Notes: generated by a model from the letters alone, not told the origin. DNA of 64,000 nt from Tulasnella sp. 424 (GCA_019633425.1 WSUB01000005.1:124001-188000), one strand, 5' to 3'; shown: positions 43,388-56,071, counted from the stretch's first letter. Numbers and translations are program-made.

Positions 43388-44563
43388 GTCGGAGTCCTTA
43401 GCGTTGAAGGGAGTGTTGATGGCCTTTTCCTGGTATATATGTCAACATCGAGCTTTAAAGTCGTGGACAGCGGCATCGGGAATAGCGTACGGGGGCGAAG
43501 GCCACTGCCCGGCCGTCACATGGACGGGAAAAGTCGACAGGGTACGACTCAAGTCTATGCCTTTTCTCGGGGGCTTGTCGGGCACGATAGTTACTCTCGG
43601 TTTACGTACTCTATGCGGACCACGGAGGAGTGTCGTGCGGCAGTCACTCCGGACTTGGTCACGTCCTCACTGACACATCAGGAGACTGGTCGACCCCATT
43701 GCGCGATTCCAGCAGTAGTATTCTCACATAGATATATTCCGCATATTCTGCAAAGCGCATAGGATACTCGGTAATCAAAATTTTAATGCATCTCGCGCGC
43801 TTGTGTCTATCAGACGGCTTCATTGAAACACAGCCGTCCGGCAGTCGGAGCCGAAACCATAGCCAAGCAACTTTCTGGTCTATCTGACGGAAAAATGGGT
43901 TTATTGCTAATTCAATGCTCAGGTGCAGTTAAGAATTCCAGACATCGGGCATGCCTCGGCGGAGACGATGTAGTGAATACTTACCCTCGGCCATCGGCTA
44001 GCCATTTCCAGCCCGAGAGGAGGGGTACACCATAGGAAGTGTAAATATTCTCCCCCGAAGGTTGGCATCGCAGTGGGGCACCTTGCGGGCATAAGGCGTT
44101 CTCCGACGAAGCAATTCAGTAGGAGCGCGGAACCCTGTAGTCCGCTTCCCACACGGCTTACCTCGAGCGAATCCTCTGGACCCGAGAAAGAACAAAAAAT
44201 TAGCTAATTTTTATCGGGCCCAAGTTCATCCAAAATTGTTAGCAGCGAGCAATTGATTCAACATAATCAAGGGGAGGGGCACAGCAGAGAAAAATCAGAC
44301 TAAACAAGATTTCAAGAAAGACAGGGGATAATCACGTAACGTTGGGAGTCAAGCCGAAAGTTTGATTGGTACGAAGAGAATGGAAACAGGCGATCGAGAG
44401 CAGAGGATTCTAATTCATCTCGTAGTGGCCATGGCCGTGTAAACCGGAGTGGGGTTGGTAAGTAGAGAGCGTAGCGAGAAGATGTCCCAGCATAATATTT
44501 GATATCTGGAGCCAAGTCCAAGAGTTTGCGACGGTGTAGGAAGCCGGGGCGCAGGCGCGAATC
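43388..44563. other. intergenic, 1.2 kb
   Basis: The region contains the promoter of glycosyltransferase 2 and the 3' flank of the APH-type kinase gene? Both neighbours are on the minus strand, so the left part is the glycosyltransferase 2 upstream region and the right part follows the kinase stop. Only short frames without domains are seen. Confidence 0.45.
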
Positions 44564-46747
44564 TTAAAACGACTCGAGGAGCTGCATGATTGGTCCGGAT
44601 CCAAAACCGCCCACCCCATCTGGAAGCGATCCTGCTTTGACTTTAGCAGCCTCGACATCGCCGAGAATGGTCGAAACCAAGTTTTCTTCCCAACCATCCC
44701 ACTCAACTACCTTGTGTATTCTTCTCCACTCTCCCCTCTCCGCCTCGCCCTTGAGCCACCGACGAGCTTCTCGCTCTAAAACTTCCGACGTTATCGGTGC
44801 CGGAGGAGATATTTCTGGTGAAGTCGCGGCTGCGGGTACGTTGGGGCCACTAGAAGCTGCGACTGAGCTAGTCGTGTCGCCATTCGGAGCCGAAGACGAA
44901 TCTGCTAGGTCCGAGACAATCTGCCTAAACAAATCGGCCTCGGCGGAGGTTGGGTCGGATGCAAGGAAGGAGGGCAAATGAGCGCATTGCCATAGCGGGC
45001 GGATGCATGTCGATTCCCAGTCGATTATGCAGGTCTAGGGAATGTGCACCGATGTGAGAACCCATCATTCACACAGTAAAATGAAAGTCAAAACTCACGA
45101 TCGTCCCTAAATCTTCTGGATCGACGAACACATTCGCAGTACTTAGGTCATGCATGTCCAGAGCAAACTCGCGAAACTCCTCGTCGGCCTCATCCACCCC
45201 AAGGGTTTCTGTCATATACCTGAGAAACAGATTCATATCCTTCCGTACGAGGTCCAACCTTCGCTCCTGATGAGCTACCAGAAGCGAGGACCGTATGTGT
45301 GACCGGTAATCCATATACGAATAAGCTTCATCGTCGCTAGATGAGGATGCTTCGTCGTCCGAAGGATGAGCGGATGGTGCAACAGAATTGACGATGGAAG
45401 TCAGTCCGGCACCGCGGTGGGAGTGGTGTCTTCGATTTGCTGGTCGGTGAAGGGAACGAAGGTTGAACGATGGGCCGGCGCTCATACTATTGACCTGAGA
45501 TAGCGGGCCCGACCCAACATGGGAAGGTCCCACTCCGCCGTGGATGACTACGGAGCTAGAAACTCTTGACAACGAGGTTGGCTGAGGCTCTTCATCTGAA
45601 GAGGAGGAAAAATCCTCAGGAGGAAGGTGGGGCCGGTGGTGTTGCGCTCGACCCTCGACTTCCCTCTTGACCTCGGTGATCTCCCTTTCGACGCACGACA
45701 GCAGGTAGGCACGTGATGAATTCCATGGGCCCCGCGGAATGCTCGTTCTTTCTCCTCTACCGCCTCCAAAGAAAGGCCAGCTAATTATTGGTCCTACACG
45801 GAACTTGTCCTCCTGGTTTCCTTTTGCCAGAGGCGATCGTTGTAGTGGATCTCGGTAAAGGGATCCAATCATGGGGAAGCGATGGGAGAATAGTGTTATC
45901 ATGATTCGTGCGAGGTTTGTGAACAGCTTGTGTAACGTTTCGGTGGAGAAGTGGTGATATTGTCGGTGGAGGGGAATTCCGGGCGCCTAGGTGGGGGCCG
46001 CTGCGTCATTACCAGCCTGACAGGGCGATAACCTTGCAGTGGCTGTGGCTTGCCGCGACACACACCTTGCTCATGAGGATATACTCCCCTCCCAAGCGGT
46101 TATATGGATTGCTATCATAATGATAAATGGTCGGAACTGGTATATCAGTATATTTCCGGATGTAATTCATGGTAGCGACCTGAAGATAGCACAGTCAGGG
46201 GGTTGGGCAAGCCGAAGCGCGTGCATAGCGGCACGAACCTCAGACTCTGTCTTCAATTTGGGCATATATCTTCGGGCTATGCGAGCAACAATCTCTCGAC
46301 CATCGTCTAGAGCAACTAGAAACCCCTTCGAAAGTCAATGAGTTTTGGTACACGGTCCCAAGTTTTCAGATCCCACTTTGTGAAAAGTCCCTAAAGATGA
46401 AAGACACCGGAACCCTGCTGTCAGAGTTGTACGATTCTTGCATTACACAGAATTGGCTCACCACTGCCCAGGAAGGATATCTTTTCCACTTTTCTACGCA
46501 TTCTCTTTTCGACAACCTTTTTAAGAACATGCCGATCTATTGGAAATGGGTTGTCCCCATCTGACCGAATTTCGCGTAGAACGTCCTCTGGATCATGAGT
46601 GGCGGGCGAGTCTGGGTCGACCTTGGTGAAGACGGTTGGCGATGCAGGGGGCGAATCGGCCGCAGCTTGGAGTAAGAACGCAAGAGGATTGAAGGACGCG
46701 GTTCTTTCGGGGTGTGGATGAGGCGGGGGAGAGTAGCGGCCGGCCAT
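44564..46747 (-). CDS. APH / choline-kinase-like phosphotransferase family protein
   Basis: Six exons (46462-46747, 46377-46390, 46239-46325, 46066-46179, 45099-45986, 44564-45034) close in frame to 619 residues. The second exon is only 14 nt (GTFHK). The kinase-like fold is seen as GTFHKGFLVALDDGREIVAR (nucleotide-binding strand), KTESEVATMNYIRKYTDIPV, LGGEYILMSKAPGIPL (hinge), the catalytic loop MHDLSTANVFVD (His-Asp...Asn) and the metal-binding CIIDWE. This is the large fungal APH-domain family; members are often called aminoglycoside phosphotransferases but their fungal substrates are mostly unknown. Two low-complexity insertions are unusual: a Ser/His/acidic segment of about 130 residues between the lobes and the catalytic loop, and a Ser/Pro/Ala segment in the C-lobe. 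It faces the F-box gene across 299 bp. Confidence 0.85.
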
Positions 46748-47046
46748 GAGCAACTGGTGCTCTTGTTCCGAGAGAGCTGGGTAGATTAGGGTCAGTCAAA
46801 TTCAGATGGTGTCGACAAAGCTGTTTGTTCCCAGTCCGGAACAGTAGAGTTCCTTCCACCTCTCACCTTCATCCTTTCTTGGGCCTCAACTGCTCCCCAT
46901 GGACCTCAATGCCATAGTACATAGTGTTTCGAAAGAGTGAGGAGCTACAATAACTCACCCTTGCTTTGACATCTGCTGACCTTTCTTGCAACACCGCCAG
47001 CCTCACACTTCCTTTGGACCGCCTGCCGAACGCAAGTGAAACCGCT

Positions 47047-49292
47047 ATGGGTCGGCAACTCATTCAAGATGCTCGAGACTCCTTAGTCACTCTCAGGGAT
47101 CGGGCAGAGAAGGAACGTTTGGAGTTTGAAGAACGCAAGGCGGTCTATGAGGCCACCATCAATTCGCTGTTGGACCAAGAGCGAGAGTTGGAGGTCAAGA
47201 TTGCCAAAGCGCAGGCGTTCTTCGCACCCATCAGGAAAATGCCCGACGAACTCCTAGGAGATGTTTTCCTTATCATATGGGCCAGTGGTGACAAGAAGTG
47301 CGCATGGAAACTGGCCACCGTGAATCGCAAGTGGAGGAACGTTGCATTGTCCATCCCAAGGCTCTGGTCGACAATCCAGCTGAAGACCAATACGGCGATA
47401 TGTCCAGCAGAAACCATTCGTCTCTGGCTCGAGCGTTCCGGGAATGTTCCGTTGGATGTCGATATCACTCTTGTAAGCGTTTGTTTTCGCTCTGCAGCGC
47501 CCCTGAGCTAACCAGTGAACACAAAGACTCGAGCGCCCGGCAGTCCCTCCATTCCCGAGCGCCCCCAAACATCCTCTCGTCGTCGACTTATGCACTCCGC
47601 TCACAGCCATCATTTTTCCTCCTTCTGGAACGGCGCTGGTTCCAGTAATCATGGCCTTAGCTCGCTATCTCCACCCCAGATGTACCAATCCTCGTCCTCG
47701 CGGAATGACGACAATTCGGGGAGCGGCTCAGACATTGCTTGGGGTTACATTGTCTTTGATTACCTCATCAAAAATGTTTGTCCTCCTCTCACTTGAGGCC
47801 AGCTTGAGGATGCTCATACACTTTGTCATTCAGCTCAACCGGTGGAAACGTTTCCGTTTCCTTTTCAATTCGTCGTTCCCATCCATCAAGGCTTTGGATG
47901 AGGTCAAAGGCAAAGCACCTTTGTTGGAGGAGTTTGTGGTTGGGAGCAATGATAACCCTCTGGTCGCGGCTAACGACCATTGGCATTGGCTTCCCTCCGG
48001 CGATCCACGCCCTCTAAATACGCCCAGCTCGACCCCCAAACTCAAGACGTTGGAGCTGAGATATGTTCCATTCCGCTACTCGTCCCCCATGCTTCGCAAC
48101 CTCTCCTCGTTGAAGCTCACAAACGGTAGCGTCGGCACACAGGGCCTGACGTTGAACCGGGTCATAACCATGCTCTCTGCGTCCCCACGACTGGAGTCCT
48201 TGGAGCTTCATATCAATATCGCCAGCAATGTCCTCCCTTTGTCAACCCCTCTGACACTCGAGGAGCTTCGTCACTTGAGGTTGGGTGGGAACCAAACTCC
48301 CGTAATTCAGCAACTCATCGGCCAGTTGATCACTCCGTCTCTCCGCTCGTTAGCTATCGACCTCGAGAGTAGAAGCGACACGACTGGACTCCCGGAAGCG
48401 CTGAGCGGCCTATTGCTACGCTCCTCGGGTGCGGTCGTCAAGTCCTTCTCGTACGGAGCGACATCGTCCCCCAGTTCGACCAGCTTCTACAGCAGTTCAT
48501 ACCAAACCATATTCCCTACAAGCGTCTTGCCGAACCTCTTCCATCTTGAAGAGCTCAATGTTTCCGCCTGTGACGTAATAGCCATTCTCCAAGTCCTGGC
48601 CTCGTCTCAAGGACAGCAAGACTTGGATCATCCCGATGATGAAACAGACTTCGGGGGTCCTCCAGGACTAGCACCTCCGGGCGTTGGGGGAGGAATGTTC
48701 ATAGGCAGTTTCGGCGGGACTGCAACACCGGCTGTCCTAACCAACAACGCTTTAACAAATGCGCTCGCGGCAGCCACAAACGCTGGTGCAGGCGGACTTG
48801 CGAGTCCGCTCACCGCGGTGGCAACAGCTCTTCTCAACGCCACTGGAGGTGGTGCAGGCGGGCTCCTAGGAGGGCTTGGTGCAGGAGCATCTATCCCAAA
48901 CCCCCCTGGTCAACCTCAACCGTTCGGAGATGACTACCTGTGTCCCTATCTTCGTAAACTTACGTTCAAGAATTGTCAAATGTCCCAGGAAGCTATAATC
49001 AAGGTCATCAAATTGGTCGAAGCGCGCAATCCAGACCGCATTGGTGGGGCAGGCAGTTCTGGGGATGCCGCGATCCCCAGACGCATCCGGAGCCTTGAAT
49101 TCCAGGAATGTGGTCATGTTGGCGGCGATGTGATTGAATGGCTAGAAGAACGAATCGAGAATGTTGTGTACACCGAAGCAACGGGGAGGTGAGTCTTGTC
49201 GCTCTAGACGGTCTGAACAATGGAACCGATTGTGTCCTGTTTCGAACAGTGCATTCAGGATACCCCCACCCTATCCATACGCCGGTCTCTGA
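47047..49292 (+). CDS. F-box protein with LRR-like region
   Basis: Exons 47047-47472, 47527-47775, 47834-49188 and probably 49250-49292 give about 690 residues. An N-terminal coiled coil (SLVTLRDRAEKERLEFEERK) precedes the F-box (IRKMPDELLGDVFLIIWASG, with VNRKWRNVALSIPRLWSTI), the usual layout of the expanded basidiomycete F-box family. The middle shows repeated leucine-rich elements (LKTLELRYVPF, LRNLSSLKLTNGS, LESLELHINIAS, LEELRHLRLGG). A Gly/Ala-rich low-complexity insert (GGLLGGLGAGA) comes before the last LRR-like unit. If the final GTGAGT donor is not used, translation stops at 49192 instead. By family it should join an SCF ubiquitin ligase through Skp1; the target is unknown. The first Met in frame is used; an upstream exon cannot be excluded. 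Confidence 0.82.
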
Positions 49293-50567
49293 CTGATGGT
49301 CTGCATTTCCTCGCTTTCGTTCGCATTCATGAGTTTCTCCCTCCTAATTTTCCGCTGTCCTTGCCTTAATTATACCGGTGTACGATTCTGAATGCCTGCT
49401 AGCAAGTCCACAGTACCTTTGCCACTCTGGGCCCAACGCCTCGTCACCCCATCGCATGTCGTTCCTCATGTTGGTCCAACCTGAGAATACGCGAACTTGA
49501 GTCAAATGGCCACATCGCGCGACATTCTAAGACATTAGGCTATTCGTTGCGCCTGATTGATCGACCTGTGCGGGCACCTTTAAGCTGGGTTTATTGGGTG
49601 GACTTTGCGCAAGACTGATTAATTACCGGAGTCTTTTGAAAGCTAAGATACTGTAAGTACTGCTGATGATAAGGTGGGGTAGTTGTACATACACCACTTC
49701 ATTAGGATCTTTGGTGGCGGAGAGTCTGGAAGGAGTTAAAACCCCGGCATCTTTTTTCAAAGAAATGAATCCCTGGCCTCCGAACGAGCTTTGGCAACTT
49801 TGACGTGCTAACCCCATACTCTTCAAGCCCCGGGCCCGGTGCCCGGTCAGATTGACGCTGCCGAAAAATCGATCCCCGTTCCCTGAAATACTCGTCAATT
49901 TTGGTTCCTTCACTTCCAGCGCCCTGTCTGGCACAGCAGGCCAATGAATCCCGCATCACGTTCCAAAGCCCCTGAGCCGGCATTCAACGTCGCACTTGAT
50001 TCATCAATTTTTCGTTCTATGCTAAAACAGTTACCAAACCCAAGGATCTGCTTTGTGCGTGTGCGCACCCCGGTCCGTGGCTGGCCATCGGCAGACTGGA
50101 TCCCTGTCTCGCCGAACAACGATTACACGTTTAAATGATACCATAGCCCCTCAATTAGAAGAAGCATCCTTCTCGATAGACTTGTTCCGACCCACCGGAT
50201 GCATGCGAGGTGGAGGTTGCCCATCCAGTGGACGAAGTAGAGTGGTAGATGATTCAGCGAAGGTCGGACTCGGGAACCCCGCGACACAGAACAGAATCAC
50301 AAATTGAATTGCAATTTTATTTGAATAGATATTTCGCGCGGAAAGACTTAGACAGTAAACTTCTCTCAAGGACCTGGCACCCTTGCCGGCCCGGCTAAGA
50401 AGTCTGTGGCGCATTACTCACGCCTTTGAGCGTCATCGGGTACCTTCGACCGACAGCCTCGCCGAACGTTGACTCCAAGTCTGTCCGACTCTCTCTCCTT
50501 GCCGAACGTCGAATTTAAGTCTGCCTGACTGTCTCGACGATCTTTCCACCTCCAAGTCCCCTCCAAA
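49293..50567. other. intergenic, 1.3 kb
   Basis: No supported gene: short frames only. It contains the 3' flank of the F-box gene and the promoter of phosphoserine aminotransferase, including the small repeat at 50461-50530. Confidence 0.45.
50461..50530 (+). repeat. two 30-bp imperfect direct repeats before SER1
   Basis: Blocks at 50461-50490 and 50501-50530 share GCCGAACGT, AAGTCTG and GACT with six mismatches in 30 positions and a 40-bp period. They end 37 bp before the aminotransferase start codon, so they fall in the promoter or 5' leader. Confidence 0.6.
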
Positions 50568-51935
50568 ATGCAGAGATCAAACATTATCAATCTCGCAGCT
50601 GGGCCATCGCAACTCCCGGCGCAGGTATTGGAACAAGCAGCACTCGGACTTCTCAATTACGAAGGAACAGGCATCGGCATCACGGAGCTCTCACATCGCT
50701 CCCCAGAGTTCAAAGCACTCACGGACTCACTAGAGAGCTCCATAAGAACCATATTGGACGTCCCGTCGACTCATTCTATCCTTTTCGTACAAGGTGGAGG
50801 ATGTGGGCAATTCTCGGCCGTCGTCTACAACTTGTTGGCTCGTCACTACTTGCTGTCTCCGGATTTGAAGCCGGAGGAGCGCGTAGCGGACTACATTGTG
50901 ACGGGAAGCTGGAGCAAGAAGGCGGCAGAGGAGGCGCGACTGATAACGGCTTCCTGCGGCGCGCGGGTCAACGTCGTTGCAGATGCTAGAGAGCATTCAC
51001 AGTCGGGCAAGTCCTTCGAAGCCGTTCCATCGCATGACAAGTGGAAGTTCTCCGCAGCACCCACGTACATCTACTACTGCGAAAACGAGACTGTAGACGG
51101 CGTCCAGTTCTCTGACGACCCCCAATCACCCGCCTCGTTCCCCTTCGCCTCCCTCCCAACTTCCACTGACGGAGCCGCTCCTATTCCTCTCGTCGGGGAT
51201 CATTCCTCTTCCTTCCTCTCCCGACCTATCCCCAATCTCGCTCAACATGCGTTGATCTACGCTGGCGCACAGAAGAATCTCGGTCCGTCCGGTCTGACGG
51301 TCCTTATCGTCCGCAAAGACCTCCTGGTCGACACAGTGGCCGCATCCAAGGTCGGAGCACCTGTTACACCGACCATGCTTGCGTACAAAACCTACTCGGA
51401 CGCAGGATCGCTGCCAAACACGCCACCCATGTTCAGCATGTATGTCTCACTCCTAGCCCTCAAGTTCTATCTCGAGAGGGGTGGGCTCGCAACGCTTCGG
51501 CAGCGCAACGACGCTAAACAGCGCAAGGTGTATGAAGCGATTGACGAAGGAATCGCTGCTGGCCTGTTCAATGGCAAGGTGCAAGCGGCAAGCCGGAGCT
51601 GGATGAACGCCACGTTCACCCTGTCGTCACCTGAACTGGAGAAGGAATTCTTGACAACTGCACAGGAGAATGGACTCAGAGGTGTCAAAGGACATAGGTG
51701 CGTTGCTTGGTCCAGTTGCGCATGGACGCACGCTGACCTCGTTGGACCTTCTTCGCTAGGTCTGTTGGAGGTCTGTTGAGTTTGGTCGCAACATCAAATG
51801 GTAGCAATTCTAACCACCTGTTCATTTCTAGGAATACGTCTTTCACTCTACAACGCCGTCTCCGAAGATCAGGTCGATATTGTAGTCTCTTTGTTGCGTC
51901 AGTTCATCCAGGCGCATTCGACCAAAGCGTCTTGA
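50568..51935 (+). CDS. SER1: phosphoserine aminotransferase
   Basis: Exons 50568-51697, 51760-51770 (11 nt) and 51832-51935 give 414 residues, close to fungal Ser1. The start NLAAGPSQLPAQVLEQA and the block ITELSHRSPEF are family signatures. The PLP lysine is K236 in YAGAQKNLGPSGL. HRSVGGIRLSLYNA near the end is assembled from all three exons, which strongly supports the 11-nt microexon. The enzyme converts 3-phosphohydroxypyruvate and glutamate to phosphoserine and 2-oxoglutarate, the second step of serine synthesis from glycolysis, and is cytosolic. A Pro/Ser/Asp-rich loop (DDPQSPASFPFASLPTSTDG) is inserted before LVGDHSSSFLSRPI. The only member of its pathway in the window. Confidence 0.95.
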
Positions 51936-52321
51936 GCCCTCTCACTCCTGAGTCAGTAGTTTAGTCCATTTAGAAGTTAAAATTACCGTAGTTCAACCTC
52001 GGCAAAGTATTCCTGTCAAAACGTTTGCAACGGGCGTGCGCTTGGGCGGAACGGGGATACCGGATATAACGGGTCGAACGCCCGCTTTGTTCGATGCCGC
52101 TTTGACCTAAACACTGTCACTAGTTTGAGCGTTGTTCGAACTCGCTCACCTCCCAACCTCTCATACGCTGAGTCCTTGCGCCCTATTAAGACGCACAACT
52201 CGTTCTCTTCTCTTTCATCGACCCTCTCATTCCTTATTCATATCAGCCAGCTGTCAACGACAAAATCCAAAAGGCCAATTTCGATTCCAACCAACGAACA
52301 ACTTTGAACACTCCGCGTGAT
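51936..52321. other. intergenic, 0.39 kb
   Basis: 3' flank of SER1 followed by the C/T-rich leader of the next gene. No TATA box or other element stands out. Confidence 0.45.
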
Positions 52322-53477
52322 ATGGCCTCGACACGACCCACCCGCGAGGCTGACCTCTTCTCATCATCTCCAGCTCGTCCATCTCATCATCGAACTCAAC
52401 TTCCTCCTAGAAAACCCGCCGATGTTGGTGGTAACGCCCTCGGTCCCGGAGGTTCGAACACCAGGAACCCGCTGAAGCGGACTGCTTCCGCCGCCGCCCT
52501 CCTCACACCACCCGGCAGCCCCGAAAAGGAGAAACGTCGTTCGAGCAGGCGTACTCTACCCGACTCTGAGGATGAAGACGAGGATGAGGAGATGGCAAGT
52601 CCCGGCCGAACGAGTGGCGGACGAGGGCGTCGGCCCATAGTCAAGAGGCCAGCAAGGACTTCAACCATGGTTGTTCGTGAACGGCGTGCTCAAGGACGTC
52701 TTGGGGGTGGCGACGGTAGCATCGTATGGCCCAGAGGACGTCAAGCCTCTACCAATACGACTCTTCAACCGTTGCATCGAGCTGGAGTTAGCGCAAGTCC
52801 CGATGGCATGCAGGTGGATCAAGTCCGTCTCAATTCCGACGACGAAGAACATGGATCCCCAATGCAGCCTACTACTCCCAAAAGGAATATTGCCGCTCTA
52901 CCGACTGTTCCCGAGCCAGTGACGCCGACCCGACCCAGGACACGCTCCCAAACCAGAGGCAAGCGACCCAACCCAGTCCGTGATAGCCCCAACAACCCAT
53001 TCTTGGGAGGGCCATCTCGGCCTGCCGGTCCGCGAGAGCCTGTGGAAGAAAAGCCCACGATGACTTATGTCTTGTGAGTCTGAGCCCTCTTTTGTCCAAA
53101 ATTCCATTCTGACTGAAGCTTTGACTTTCCTTTGTTGTAGCCGTGGTGTCAAAGCGGTCTTCCGGAATCCGAACTATGGTGGTCCTGATGTCGAAACCCA
53201 GGAGCGTCATCGTTTGCATCCTGCGCACCCCGAGTTCTCTCCCGACCTTATGACAGCGCCCAAGCTCCTCTTCCCACCGGCAGCCGAGAATTCCGGGTTC
53301 GATTCGGATGACGACGGTCCTGTCACTCCGCGGTACAACCTTCGCAGTCCTCCAAGAATGGCGAGTTCATCGCCCAGAGGACGAGCGACCAAGCGACGTC
53401 GTGTCGGTGAAGCCTCGAGCTCTGCGGATGCTCTCTTTGGCGGGCCAAAGACTCCAGGTGGCGAAGCGATGGCATGA
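52322..53477 (+). CDS. hypothetical Ser/Pro/Arg-rich, probably nuclear protein
   Basis: Two exons (52322-53073, 53141-53477) join to 362 residues. The protein is mostly low-complexity and probably disordered: basic patches (KRRSSRR, GGRGRRPIVKRPAR, RATKRRRVG) that look like nuclear localisation or DNA-contact regions, an acidic run (DSEDEDEDEEM), and many Ser/Thr-Pro sites (LLTPPGSPEK, PTTPKR, PVTPTRP, SPPRM) that could be cyclin-dependent kinase targets. Across the splice junction there is one ordered-looking block, MTYVFRGVKAVFRNPNY, which may be the conserved core. I do not recognise the family. A cell-cycle or transcription role is a guess from composition only. The first ATG of the frame lies six codons further upstream; the later one, followed by ASTRPTRE, is preferred. 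Confidence 0.75.
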
Positions 53478-53960
53478 TACCAAAGATTTATTTTAACGGC
53501 ATTCAATCCCGCCAACAAGGACCTTGTCGCTGTCCAGCTGTGCAATCGCCTTATCCTTGTCTTCTACCTTCTTTCCCCTCATCATGCTTTCTTACTGCTT
53601 CACTCATTAACTCATAAAACTCCTCTTACTTTCCACTCAAGCCTCGTCTTTCGGACAGCAGGCGACGTCCTCTTCATGCTACTTACCGCGATGACTTTAT
53701 TATTCTGTGCCTTGTGCTCGCTATTTCCTTCTGATGTACGTATTACTCTGTCGCCACGCTTCGCCCCATTGTCTTTTTCAGTGCTGCAGATTAGGTAGAA
53801 GGAGAATACATATTCGGGCGACCTCTGGTGTCGCAAAAGAGATAGCGTTTTTGCGTGATGTAACGCGTGTCACAGCCGCGCCTTGGATTCGTTCCTTGCA
53901 ATTCCATTGTAGACCGTCGACTATCTCTTCACGATTCAAGGAAACGCCAAATAGTCTCAT
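53478..53960. other. intergenic, 0.48 kb
   Basis: 3' flank of the preceding gene and upstream region of the kelch gene. T/C-rich, with no recognisable element. Confidence 0.45.
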
Positions 53961-55649
53961 ATGAGCACCGCAATGGCTAAGCAACAAGTGCGTAGACGTA
54001 CTGCGACGACTGGGCTTTCTTTGACGCGGCTTTCTTTGATCTTTGATGTTTGCGGTCAGGGCGAGGAAACTGGAAGGCGTTCCTCTTCAGCTCCCCAGTC
54101 TGCCCCTCGTTTAAAGCGACAGAGGTCTGTCTCGTCTCACGGAGGCTCTAACAAGAAGATGTCACTGTCCCCCGCTCAAACCGTGCAGCCTTCCAAGCCA
54201 GCTACAGTCAAGGCAAGATCCCGTTCCGCATCTTAGTTGGGGAAAAGAGACTTGCGCTCATGAATCAGGCTTTTTTAGATTGAAAAGTCCGCTCGTTGTA
54301 TCGTTGAGCGGATCAAAGGAACAAAACATCCAACACTTAATGGACTTTTTACCCGGACATTCGAGATTGGCCCGGACGGCACGCATTACCTGTATATCTT
54401 TGGTGGTGCTCGGGAGGTGTCAATCCACCACGCCGAGATCACAAACGACTTCTATCGCCTCAATATGAACACACTGGAGTGGACAGACATTTCGGTAAGC
54501 ATTGGTGCTGTCAACTCGACGTGCTCGATGTTTAGGCTCGACTTTTCCTGACGATGCCGCGCTCCATTTTCGCCATCCCTCAGGGCGAGCTTCGAGAATG
54601 TTTAGATGCGGGTAGCCCTTATCGTCGACGACTCCTTTCGCACTCTCTTCCACCACGAGAAAACCCCAGTTCTGCATTGTACCATTGCGACGGACGCGCT
54701 TTCTTTCACATCTTCGGCGGCACGGATAAGCTCACCACAAACCCAACAAATGACCTCTTTGTTGTTGATCTCTATCGGTTGACTTGGGAGCGCGTCATCA
54801 CCCTGAACGAAGATGGGAAGCCAGCGCTCGACCTCCTACCTCGTTCGGGGGCAGGTTCCATCATCGTCGACCACAAGCTCTTCGTCTTTGGCGGTTGGAC
54901 GCGAGCAAATGATGAACGGTATACCGTCGGAAGAAACGTCAACTCATTCAGCGTTTTGGACCTTCATTCCAGAGTCTGGATTGTCAAAGACCGGCCCTAC
55001 CCCCCTGAGGTTGAGACGTTGGGCTACAACATATCCGTATTTGCTCCCAAAGCATACAAAGGCTGGAAACTCGTCCTCATGCGAAACAAAGTGGAGGATG
55101 ATCGGGTGAGTTATTGTTTGCACTATATCGCGGCTGATGCCTGATAAGGAATTGCGTGTCTAGCCTATCAAGTTTGAGGGTAACTACATGTGGCTCTTCA
55201 ACACCAGAACCTACGCCTTCACCCGACAGGAGAATGGAGGAGATCTGCCACCGCCTCACTCCTGGGCAGACGTTTGTCCGCACAGAGAGTCGGAAAAGAC
55301 GTGTGTGCTCTATGGCAGTATAAACGAGCCCGATCCGGTGAGCGGCGAGCTACCCTCAGACCTTTGGACTTTCGACACCGTCACGGATCAATGGAAATGC
55401 GAGGGATTTAAACAGGAGCTCTGGGATCTGGATTGCGACCTTCAGTACGTTCTCTCCGATCCTTTTAAATTTCGTATAACTGATCTTACGAACAACTTTA
55501 GAACACTTGAACACGTTCCCGGGAAGGGATGGTGTCTCCTTGGGTATAAACAACCTGAATCCAACCGCAAAAAGAAGAAAACCGCGCCGGAGAGCGACTT
55601 CAACCGGACGTGGAACGTCTGTGTCACGCTCAGCCTTGAGAATGCTTGA
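53961..55649 (+). CDS. kelch-repeat protein
   Basis: Six exons (53961-53987, 54060-54212, 54279-54494, 54584-55105, 55164-55444, 55502-55649) give about 448 residues. A Ser/Pro/Lys-rich N-terminus (LKRQRSVSSHGGSNKKMSLS) is followed by kelch-type blades: YIFGGAREVS...FYRLNMNTLEWTD, FHIFGGTDK...LFVVDLYRLTWERV, LFVFGGWTRA...FSVLDLHSRVWIV, and later YMWLFNTRTYAF and DLWTFDTVTDQWKC. These fit a beta-propeller used for protein binding. The second intron has a GC donor (AAG|GCAAGA); reading through instead gives a stop after seven codons and loses all blades, so the splice is well supported. No BTB, F-box or enzyme domain is visible, so its partner cannot be named. Confidence 0.82.
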
Positions 55650-56071
55650 CTGCCTTACCTACTGTATCCGGCCCCTTCCTATTTATACCATACTTATCGG
55701 TTCCTGACATCCTACGATCGTATTACAGTAACATTTTATTTGGTTCTCGCAACTCTTCGTGAATTTGGTACTCTGTAAATTTGTACATGAATGAGAATGC
55801 CGCCTTGCGCGTCTAATGATTTCGACACCAACCAAACCAGGATGGCTTCGACTTCGAGACTCAGTAGACTGTGTTCAAAGCCACAGGCACGACGGGCGGA
55901 TGATTCCAAAAAGCACTGAACGTCCAGACGTCTTATCTCATGTTGGCTCTCGCCGATATCGTTTCTCGGCCCCCGGATTCAGTCCCTTTCGTTTGTCCTC
56001 TCCAGTTAATTCAGCTTGAGTGAACATCTTAACTACAAAACCACTAACTCGACACATTCGCTACCTACAAG
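55650..56071. other. intergenic, 0.42 kb
   Basis: 3' flank of the kelch gene and promoter of the next gene, both on the plus strand. Nothing further recognised. Confidence 0.45.
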
